Part shown: one piece after another, positions 43,701 through 55,700 of the stretch | Layout: every line of letters starts with the position of its first letter | Position numbering within the stretch: position 1 is the stretch's first letter | Origin: Lucinisca nassula | Taxonomy: Eukaryota; Mollusca; Bivalvia; Lucinida; Lucinidae | Assembly: GCA_963580285.1 (NCBI GenBank) | Contig: OY757026.1 | Coordinates: 89,254,651 to 89,318,650, forward strand | DNA: 64,000 nucleotides | Direction of reading: 5' to 3' | Notes under the pieces: generated by a model | The model's database searches: none | Told to the model about the DNA's origin: nothing | What the model saw: only the letters and a program-made list of their open reading frames with translations | Program-made: the position numbers and the translations under genes

Positions 43701-46700
43701 ACTACCTGATTAAAGTTTCAACCAATTCTATAAAATTTTGTTAAAGTTATGGCCCTTTATAATTTTTTGCCTCTCAATTGTGTTTCTTTCTGGTTCTTCT
43801 AAAATTTCAGCATTGCAGCCAAATAAAAAAAAGATATCTCAATTACTGTTAGGGACAAGCAGTGTTAGGGTCAAGCAGTGTTAGGGTCAAGCAGTTGGGG
43901 GCATTGTGTTTCATAAACACTGGCTCTAGTTCATTTAAGATTGAACCACTAAATGTGCACATTTTAAAATAACAAAAGTTTGTATCGTGCCAAACCAAAA
44001 TGTCAGGGAAAAATGCTTTCATGTCAGGGAAAAGTTAGGGAAATGTCAGGGAATTTTGTCTGAAAAAATTTGTATGAACCATGGACTAACTTAACCCTTA
44101 TCTTGCTGAATATTCATTTAAGCCACACCCATTCCTGTCTATCAACCAATCAAATTACTTGATGTAATTCATTGCTACAAATTCGTAAACTGAATGCCAA
44201 ACAGTGTAGATCCTGATCAGATGGCTTCTTCAGAAGCCATCTGATCTGGATCTACACTGTTTCCAAAGATAGGGGTTGTCGTGAACAGCAAGATAAGGGT
44301 TAACGAGCTGAAAAGTCATAATGCTGTCAACTACAACAGCCTATAACACTGGCACTGCATGCAATGCTTCAGATGTCCGTGATTTTTTAGGTCAGACTCC
44401 AACTTTTCAAGATTTGAATCAAACTTTTCAAATTTGAATCCAACTTCTTCCATAGATGGATTCTTTAACTCCTGTTTTCAAAATCTTAGTGAGAACTCTA
44501 GAAAACAATCTGTATTTTACGAATTTAAACCTTTGATATAAGTTACTGTGCTGTAAATTAAAGTTCCCTTTATTGTCGTTATTGACACATAAATCCAGTC
44601 AGCGTTTTAAACATTTTATGATTTGTTACATGTTAGAGTATAACAAATCTTGGATGAAATTGCCATCAATGGAATCGTAACCCTTAATACCCTGAGAAAA
44701 ACTGCATCTGAAAATGTCTGATTATGTTGTTTGCTGAATCTTCTAGCAAACATGTTTAAAAATATTTTTGCATACAAACAGTGTGGGCCCAGATTAAACT
44801 GCTCATTCAGGAACAGTCTGATCTGGGTACAGGTACACCAGGGCTCTAGAAAACCAATGTTTTGCCGGTCCAGACTGATTTATGAAATTAAAAACCGATT
44901 TATTTCAAAATTAAAATTTGTTGGTGGTGGGGTTTAATTTATTTTTTTATGGGTGGTGGGTCTTTGAAAAAGGTGGCACCCATCCCCACACCCATATGGT
45001 TAATTCTGGAAAAGCCCTTAGCATTTTTAGGAAAAAAAATCTCACTCTTTCAAATTTTTCCTGAAAATTCCCAGCATGCCAAATAATAAAAAAGAAGGGG
45101 GAAAATGGTCCGTCGCAGTCTCACTCTTTGGAATTTTTCAAAGTTGACCGGTATGAGCTGGAAATGACAAAAGGTAATCTGTTTACAATAATATGCATTG
45201 ATATGCATTGATGATGACATCATCTGTCAGCTTGTCGGACCGATTCAGATTTCAAAATTTCTAGTTCTGGTCCACACTGTTGGAAAAAAAGCCTTTTAAG
45301 GTAACCGGCGGACGGCAATGCAGACGAATGTTGTCATGATTGGCATTTTATGGGTACGGTAGCTTCTTTGGTACATGTACTTACACAGGTTTGTTACTGG
45401 AAATTGCGAACCCTGTTTTAAACCACTAAAATCTCTTTTACAGACCCTCTTTGACAAGATGAACTCCCAGGCAGCAACTGGAGGGGGTGAGGGTGAAAAG
45501 AAGCAGAAAAAGGAAAAGAAAACAACTGCAGCTAAGGAGAACTTTGATGAATTTCACATTCCAAGTGCTGAGGGTGAGGGGAAGGGTACAAAGAAAAGAC
45601 TGTCTGTTGAGAGAATCTACCAGAAAAAGTCACAACTTGAGCACATTCTGCTCCGACCTGATACCTACATTGGTTCTGTTGAGGCGGTTACTCAGGTACA
45701 GTATTTCTTGATTGATCTATGCAGAAAGCAGTACTTTAGCCCTTATCTTGCTGAATACAGTGGTACTTCGATGGCTCGTTTACCATGGATGTGTCGAACC
45801 CATTCTTGAGCCCCTAGCGAAATCCTCTATGTACATTAGAAATAGTGGGGGATAATTAAGGAGATTTTAGTCTTTTATCTTGCAATTAAATGCTGTGTGT
45901 ACTCATTAGAATCGCCTCAATGAGGCGATTCTAATGAGTACACACAGCATACATTTTCATTATAGAACATCGAAAAGATGTCTAAAAGTATCTGGTTATG
46001 CCTCCTGGCAGTAACCTCAGTGGCTCGAACTACCCCTGTCTCGAACAGAATTTCGAGGTCCCAACGGTGTTCGAGCCATTGAAGTTCGGCTGTATTCATC
46101 TAAGCCACAGTGACACCCATTTCGTTATATATATCTACCCATCAGATAACTTGATGTAATTTATTGCTACAAATTCATAAACTGAATGCCAAACAGTGTA
46201 GATCCTGATCAGATGGCTTCTTCAGATCTGGATCTACACTGTTTGCAAAGATAGGGGATGTTGTGAACAGCAAGATAAGAGTTAAAAGAGTGGCCAGACT
46301 AGATGTGAACACTGATCTAACTTGTGGGTGGTCTGACAGATCTTTTTGTTTGTTTAACCCAAATTTGAAAGTGGGGAAACCTCTAAAGGTGTACCTTGGC
46401 AAACAGTGCAGGCCCAGATCTGACACCACAGAATGTGACGTCTGATCAGGACGGCTGGCCTGCACTATTTGTTAAATAGAATTTTCCAGCAAAAATAGAA
46501 TAAAAACAAAAATAGGCCTGCCACCCCTTATATGACAAATGGGCTTGACCAGGATATAGCAATGGAAGAGTCCACTAGTATACAATGGGTTAAAAAAAAC
46601 GCTTTGTCATTATGTTAACCCTTATCTTGCTGTTCACGACAACCCCTATCTTTGCAAACATTGTAGATCCAGATCAGATGGCTTCTGAAGAAGCCATCTG

Positions 46701-49700
46701 ATCAGGATCTACACTGTTTGGCATTCAGTTTATGAATTTGTAACAATAAATTACATCAAGTAATTTGATTGGTTGATAGACAGAAATGGGTGTGGCTTAA
46801 ATGAATATTCAGCAAGATAAGGGTTAAGCATCTGCGTGACACAGTGCATTCTATCTTATATCTCCAAAACATATTTTTCTGATGAAATATTGAGATATTT
46901 TACTTATTATTACTCCAAACATAGGTCGTGGGTACTCGTTAGAACCGCCTTGATGCTTATAAACCCTATTGGTTTCATTGGGGGACAAGGCTTGAGATGT
47001 CACTTCATCTCAATGTTGGATAAAAGTCTCACAAAATTCAGGGATTTTCCTACCCTTCATAATCAGGGTCCAGGGGCCGTTGGGTTTGGGAAAAACAGCT
47101 TGTCAATATTTATAGTTGGGAATTTAAATCAGCTGTAACTTGGTCAATTTTCATGAAATTTCCATCAAAATGTAGCACAAATTCAGAAATTGGGAAATTT
47201 GTTGTAAAATTTGAGAATATCTGTCTCTAAATTTGGAAAAAGTAGGGGCCGATTACCGGCCCCAAATTTGCACTAGGAAAATCCCTGAAATTGGAGGCAA
47301 CGTCTCCAAAATGACCTATCCACAGTATCCAGTGTTGACAGGGACCTTAAACCTCAAATGAAACAAACAAAACCGTTTGCAAATAGTGAAGGTATTGATC
47401 AGATCTGATCTGGGCCTACACTGTCAGCCAGTGACCCATTTTTGGTATCCCATATAAAGTGAGCTAATTGTGATTTGTTTGTTAGTTTGATTTGAGGTTT
47501 AACGTCCCCGTCATAACTGTAAAGGTCATTATGGAGAGGTTGCTTCCAATTTTGTGGGACTTTTACCCGACATTGAGATGAAAGACATCTCAAGCCCTGT
47601 CGCCTAATGAAACCAATAGGGTTTTATAAGCATGGACGGGCCGACTGGCACCGCTTTGCCTGGGCAGGCTTAGATCCTCTAAGCGGTTAACCAGTACTCT
47701 TGTGCTGGTCGGTTTCAGCTCTGCATGGAAGCATCATGCAGCCTATATATTTCTTCAAGCCCAGATGGGCAGGGGCCGCAGCTAATTGTTATTTTTAACC
47801 CTTTTTGTACCAAATGGAATCTTCCTCCTTATATATGGCAGGAGTCCATTTCAAAATTTAGGGGTGCCAGGTTGCATTTTCTTCAAAATTTATTTGGAAA
47901 ATGACTGAACTTTTAGCAAACACTGCAGGCGTCTGATCTGGGTCTGCACTGTTTGCCAGGGTACCCGTTTTAGGCTTTCTGGTACAAAATTGGTTAAGAC
48001 CCAGTGAAATCACCACAACTAATTATTTTTGTTTTTCAGCCGATGTGGGTTTATGACGAAGACAGCTCCACAATGGTGCAGAGAGACATCACATTTGTGC
48101 CCGGCTTATACAAGATCTTTGATGAAATTCTGGGTAATTTGCTCTCAATTTAATACTATTAAAGTCTTTGAATTAAACCAGTCTGACATTGCAGAAGCGA
48201 ACATTTAATATTATGATCTATATTTGGACACTTCTATTTATAAGACGAAGAGACATGTATAAGTTTGATTAATTTCTGTTCTGCATGTTCTGTATACATG
48301 TATAGGTATACATACATGAAAAATTTACAATAACAATTTTAAAGTAAAGAACATAATGTAATGTCATGTGTCAGAACGTGTACATAAGTATACAAGTATC
48401 GTTTCGTTGTAAAATCATAGGATCATATGCTGATCCAGCTTCAATAATGATTTTATATGTTATTCATAACCCATTTAGTACCAGAAACCCCAAAACGATT
48501 ACCCTGGCAAACAGTGCAGGCCCAGATCAGACGCCGCTGAACGCGGCGTCTGATCAGGGCCTACACTGTTTGCAAAAATTTAAGCCATTTCTTGAATAAA
48601 TTTTGAAGAAAACACAACCTGACACCCCTAAATTTTGAAATGGACTCTTGCTATATATAAGATGGAAGTTTCCATTTGGTACAAAAGGGTAATGTTAATA
48701 GTTATATCCGAATAAAATCAAGTCTACTTTCCATAGCAAGAAATTTATAGCTTTTATATCTCCTGGTGCTGTTGTGTATATGATATCATTAAGTAAATAT
48801 CAAAATAGAAATGAAGGCAATGGTTAGGAATCGATACAATTAACCCACAGCTCCCGTCAGAGACACCAAGGGAAAGAAACACAAACACGAAACAAACAAC
48901 TAGACCCCACAGCCAAAAGCCAAAAGGACAGTTACTTTCCCACAAAATGTCAGATTGGTAAGGCTTACAAGATTAATCGTATAATCGATCGATATATTCC
49001 ACAAAAATGATTATCATTTCTGATTCGCTTTTAATCGATTACTTGATAGGTACAATGTACTACCAAAAGTTATGCCTAAAATAGCTGGAGGAGTGGCAAA
49101 CAGTGCAGACCCTGATGAGACGCTGCAGTCTGCGGCGTCTCATCTGGGTCTACACTGTTTGCTCAGGTCTGTCTGTTCAAATTTACATATGGTAAAGTGC
49201 AACAAATGGTAAGAGTCATGCTCAGAAAGCCTGACAGGTAAAATTATGGCAAAAACCTTAGCGATTACTGATCGATTATCGATCGCAATGACAGGACTGA
49301 TAACCGATAATCTTTTCAGCTCCGAGTAGTCAGCCCTAATCCTCAACTAATATCAAGCCTTAGTTAAAAATAATGAAAATATGAAGAAGTATCTGAAAGT
49401 ACGTTTGATAGTTGCTTTGAGGCAATCAGGGTTACCGCACATAATCAAATGCATGCCTTTTACTTTTGGCATGTTGGAAGTTTGCTGAGCGTGTCAAAGA
49501 AAATCCTGTATGTAGAACTACAAATGTGCAAACACTGCCATGCTGGTTGGAAGTAATACAAGGACACCCTCAAAGCTTCTCTCAGGGACTGAACATACCA
49601 ACAGAGACATGAGAGCACAGGACTGAGCAAGTGTCAAGGTCTCGCAAGAAGGGGTGCTAGCAAATATGAGGCAAAAAGATTCGGCAATACTGAGCAGAAA

Positions 49701-52700
49701 GGTGCTCATCACAAAGCTAGAGCTAAGGCATTATCAGCGGAGTTTTCTTCCTCTGACCTCTCTCCCTCTGACACAGACAGACTCATCAGTAAGGCTGACA
49801 CGTTTAATCGGATAACCGATTAATCGTTCAATAATTTCATGAAAAAAGATTTTCAATACTGATTTGCTTGTAATCAATTATTTGATTTAGCACAATCTAA
49901 TACCAAATGTTGTGCCAAAAATAGCTGGATGAGTGGCAAACAGTGCAGACCCTGATGAGATGCTCATTCTGCGGCGTCTCATCTGGGTCTACACTGCTCA
50001 TGCCTGTCTGTTCAAACACATATGGTAAAGTACAAAATATGGTAGGAGTCATGCTCAGACAGAAAGCCAGATAGGTAAAATTATGACCATATCTTCAGTG
50101 ATTACTATTCGATATCGATCACAATGGTAGGACTGATAATCGATTATCTTTTCAGCTCCGATTAGCCAGCCATACTCATCAGCCATGTTTGAACACACAA
50201 ACAGTAACATAACATACATCAGGGCTTCCCCGCAGACCTAATCTGACCACACATGAATACTGGTTAACCGCATAGGTCTAAGCCTGTACAGGCCAAGTTG
50301 TGCGAATTCGACTGTACCTGCATATTAGCCCTAACAGTTTGTTTGGGCAGTAGGGCTTTAGATGCTGATTCATCTTAATGTCTGGTAAAAATCCCACAAA
50401 AATTTGTCGCAATGACGAGGATGTAAAACCTTAATTGAAACAGACAAACACACATGAATAAGATTGGTCATTGCCAGTAATGACATGTATGCAAACTATC
50501 CTTAGTTTGAAATGTAAGTTGTGTTTTGTAGTTAATGCTGCTGACAACAAACAGAGGGACCCCAAGATGAGTGCTATCAAGATTGACATAGATCCGTAAG
50601 TGATGTGACAAGTATTTAAGATAACTTTTCATAGTTTTCCATATACATGTACATCTGTTGACTGTTTAGAGTTTATGTACCATAATTATCCAAGTATTGG
50701 GACAGGTAGGTCTTAACAAACAGTGCAGACCCAGGCCAGACTGCTCCTGATCAGGGTCTACACTGTCACTGTTTGCCATTCTGTGTGAGTGTCTGTACCT
50801 TTTGGACTCCTTGCTGGATCATGAAACAAATTTGTTAAAATTTTTGGAGAATTACAGCAAGTTCTCAAGGTGCCTGGACTTTTAGGATTTTTACAATCCT
50901 TGCTTGCTGATAATATTTTAATAGTATTTATTTAATAGAGATGTGGAACAACATGCACCCGATGGCCTAGGGCACTTTGAAAATTTTCCAAATATTACTA
51001 AATCTGGGATAACTTTGAGAGAATTGTCTTATCTTGAAAATGTGTGCTATGTGTACTCAGTAAGGGTGACACGATTAATCGTATAATCGATTAATCGATC
51101 GATAAGTTCAACAAAAATGATTATCATTTCTGATTTGCTTTTAATCGATTACTTGATAGGTACAATTTACTACCCAAATTTATGCCTAAAATAGCTGGAT
51201 GAGTGGCAAACAATGCAGACCCTGATGAGACGCCGCATTCTGCGGCGTCTCATCTGGGTCTACACTGTTTGCTCAGGCCTGTCTGTTCAAATATACATAT
51301 GGTAAAGTGCAACATATGGTAAAAGTCAGGCTCAGAAGAAAGCCAGACAGGTAAAATTATGACAAACACCTTAGCGATTACTAATCGATTATCGATCGCA
51401 ATGACATGACTGATAATCGATTATCTTTTCAGCTCCGATTAGCCAGCCCTAGTTCTCAGTAGAATCACTTGGATGAGACGATTCTTATGACGATCCACGA
51501 CAAGACTTTTTAAAGATGACCTTAAAAAATGTCTGTCTTATGCCTCATGACCTTGCTCCATGATGAACCATCAATGGCTCAAACTACCTTTGTCGAAAAA
51601 AATCATGATCCCAAATAGGTTTAAACCATTGAAGTTCAACTCACTTTAATTTTTAATATGTTGTCTTTGTGCATTTTACAGAGTTAATAACAAGATAAAG
51701 ATCTGGAACAATGGTCGAGGGATACCTGTGGTAGAACATAAGGAACACAATATGTATGTCCCCAGCCTTATCTTTGGTCACTTACTCACATCCAGTAACT
51801 ATGACGACTCGGAGAAAAAAGTCACAGGTAAGTGTGATCCAAATACTATTGATAAAGACTTAACCCTTGTTCTGCTGAGCCCGGATATGCCTTTTCTTTG
51901 AAACAATGCAGATCCAGATCAGATGGCTTCTGAAGAAGCCATCTGATCAGGATCTACATTGTTTGACATTCAGATTGTGAATTTGTTGTAATAATTTGCT
52001 ACAGGTAATCTGATTGGTTGATAATCGGTAGTGGGTGTGGCACATATGAATATTCAGCAGGACAAGGGTTAATATGCTTGTGCTGCTAGTAAGTCTGAAC
52101 CAAATGGAATCTTCCTCCTATTATATAGCAGGAGTCCATTTCAAAACTAAGGGGTGTCAGATTGTGTTTTCTTCAAAATTGATTAGGAAAATGGCTTAAC
52201 TTTTAGCAAACAGTGGAGGCCCTGATCAGACGCTGCGTTCTGCGGCGTCTAATCTGGGCATGAACTGTTTGCCAGGGTACCCGTTTTGGGGTTTCTGGTA
52301 CAAAATGGGTTAATGTAATGGTGGACAGGTGTGTTTCAGTGTTATAAGGCTGAAGTGATAAATCAGATAATCAGTTAAATTCTGCAAAAATGATTATCGT
52401 TGCTGATATGCTAATAAGGGATTATTTGATTTCTGTGTTTATTAGATTAACATATTTCACCTATTTATTTACCATCTGCTTGTTATTCTTTTTATGCCCC
52501 CGGAATCTAAGATTCTGGGGGGCATATAGTTTTTGGTCTGTCCGTCTGTTTGTCCGTTTGTCCGTTTGTCCGTCTGCAAAAACTTTAACATTGGGCATAA
52601 CTTTTGAATGGTAAGTGGTACAGCTTTCATACTTCACATGTGCATTCCTTGTCACAAGACCTTTCAAGAGGTACCATAAATTTTGACCTCGTGACCTTCA

Positions 52701-52712
52701 CCTTGCGCTGTC

Positions 52713-52748
<36 letters not shown>

Positions 52749-55700
52749 AAATTTGAACAAGTACAATTTACTACCCAACGTTGGCAAACCTTGTAGACCC
52801 TGTTGAGATGCCGCATTCTTGCACACCAGATAAGGAAATCCGTGATTTTACCCTGGGATAGAAATTTATGCTCTGACCCTGGTGTTCCGACCCGAAATCG
52901 AATATAATTGCGTGTTTGATAAATGCATTGGTTGATTATGACCTTGTATGCGCCGTCGTTAAGGTTGACGTCAGAGTCAGAGCATGTTACGTGATGTCAC
53001 TAAACATTCCTGCAGTGTCAACACAACATGGCGGACGTTGGTAACTGAAGTGACTGCAGCATTAAAATCGGCGCTAAGAAATGGCCTTAACTCTGTTGTC
53101 ATTTTTGGCTGAATTACCTCCCTTTGAAATTTGGCAAAAACTCCTATGGGTGGGGTGGGGGGGGGGGGGGGGGGCATCGGTCACCTATAGTGACAGCTCG
53201 TTTCAGCTTTGATTAGCCAAACCTAGCTTCAAGCAATTCTGTTCACCTGGTAATCAGCCTAGAATACGAAACATTATAATCACCTATCTGTTTGAGCTTT
53301 ACTTTTAACAGCATGTGTTGATGGTATCATTGAATGCCGAGCCACCTTAGTTACCGTATTCATTCAGACTGACAGGCCTGAGTAAACAGTGTAGGCCTAG
53401 ATGAGCGTGGTCAGAACAGGATTCATTCTTCTTTAACCCTTATCTTGCTGAATATTCATTTAAGCCACATCCATTTCTGTCTGTCAACCAATCAAATTAC
53501 TTGATGTAATTTATTGCTACAAATCCATAAACTGAATGCCAAACAGTGTAGATCCTGATCAGATGGCTTCTGAAGAAGCCATCTGATCTGGATCTACACT
53601 GTTTACAAAAGATAGGGGTTGTCGTGAACAGCAAGATAAGGGTTAATTTTCGGTATCTCTTCAGGTGGTAGAAATGGCTATGGTGCTAAGTTGTGTAACA
53701 TTTTCAGTAAGAAATTCATCGTGGAAACGTCGGCAAAAGATTTCAAGAAGGGATTCAGACAGGTTTGTTAACTGTTATATATGTCTTGAACTCATTTGGT
53801 GACATGAGAAATTATTGGCGACGGGGGTAGTTACAGCCCCTGAGGAAAACTTATAGCGCCAGGAAAAACTTGAGTGGAGTAGTGGTTAAGCTACTTGCCT
53901 CATAAAATAGGGGTCATGGGTTCGATTTGTTTCTCCAGATGCTCAGATGTGTCTTTTAACAAAGGTCTTTGCCTAGGGGATAAGAGCGCTGACTCTTAAT
54001 CACCACTGGGACGAACCATGCTAGGGTCACATGTGAGAAACCAAGTTCTGCAACAGAAGGTCAGGTGGTTTTCTAAAACAAAGGTCTTCCCCTGCTCATT
54101 TGTTAGGAACTCTGTATCAATAATAATTTTTCTTTAATTAATCTATTGAATAATTTATTATCCAATTTAATAATCTTGACACATTAACCAACGGTAACAC
54201 CATGGCCACCATAGCAATAAATATGGTGTGTATTTTAGGATAATTGAAGGATAACTTTTGTCAGGTCTCCATAAAAACCTCTGTTATGATAGTCCATAAG
54301 GACGGCTTCATAGGTTGTGTGTACTCGTTAGAACCGCCTCAATGAGGCGGTTCTAACAAGTACCCACAACCGACAAGCTGGTTGTAATGAATACCCATGA
54401 CATAGGTTTGTATTGAGAAATAAGGAAAATTAATCTTCAATTATCATCATATACTAACCTTATGATACAATGCTTCTATGAATCAGCCCCCGCCGATCAG
54501 GGCTTGATGAAATAGATGGGCGGCATGATGCTTCCACGCAGAGCTGAAACCCGCCGCACACCAGTACTTAAAACCGCTTAGAGGATCTAAGCCTGCCCAG
54601 GCAAAGAGGTGCGAGCCGAATCGTCTATGCTTATAAAACCTATTGGTTTCATTGGACGACAGGGCATGCGATGTCATTTTATCTCGATGTCGGGTAAAAG
54701 TACCACAAAATTGGAAGCAGCGTCATCAAAATGACCTATACAGTGTTGACGGGGGAGACGTTAAACCTGAAATAAAACAGAACAAAGCTTCTATGAATCA
54801 TTCAATGAATTTCTTGTTTTTCAGACCTGGAATGACAACATGGGTAAGACAAAAGAGCCCACTCTCACCGATGCCAAAGAAGATGATTTCACAGCAATCA
54901 CATTCCATCCCGATCTTGAGAAGTTCAAGATGGAGACTCTCGATAAAGACACTGTGGATCTGTTTACAAGGAGAGCCTATGATATAGCAGCCGCGGCCAA
55001 AGGTGTTAAGGTTTTCTTGAATGGGAAAAAACTGCCTGTAAGTTCAGCACTGACTTAAACCATGGTTCGGGGTTAAGAAGTGTAATAAAAGTCCTTTATT
55101 TCTTGTAGGAAGTTTATGTTGCGGGTACTTGTTAGAATAGCCTTGATGAGGCGATTCAAACAAGTACCCTCATGTTTTATAAGGATTAACCCTTTTTGTA
55201 CCAAATTGAATCTTCCTCCTTATATATAGTAGGAGTCTATTTCAAAATTTAGGGGTGTCAGGTTGTGTTTTCTTCAGAATTCATCTTGAAAACAGCTTAA
55301 CTTTTTCCAAACAGTGTAGGCCCTGATCAGACGCCGCGTTCTGCGGCGACTGATCTGGGCCTGCACTGTTTGCCAATTCTGGTATGAAATAGTTTGATTG
55401 TTTTGGGGTTTAACTTGTTGGTCATTTTGTGTTGTCTTCCATAGAAAAAAAAAAGAGATAGAAGAGGACAGTAGAAAAGATGAAAGAGAGAGATGGAAGA
55501 AAGAGGGAAATAAACTGAAGTGTCAGACCTCATATTTTTCAGGCATCTGCAGGATTTCAGGCTTTCAGAGCTTGTTTTTTTCTTGATTTCAGGCTTCTAG
55601 AGCTTGATATTTCTTCCTATACCTTATTAAAATGACTATTTAATGCTTATCCTGCTGAAAAAAGTTATTTAGCCACACCCATTTCGGACTATTCACCAAT

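Noticed and set aside
42819..43800. CRISPR-like or gene array (three identical 60-codon frames)
   Set aside because: The repeats are 322-bp tandem units inside a Helentron-like element; the frames are by-products of the repetition.
51225..51265. Hammerhead motif in hAT-like MITE hairpin (CCTGATGAGACGCCGC)
   Set aside because: The word is part of a fully paired palindrome; the conserved GAAA and cleavage-site context are missing.
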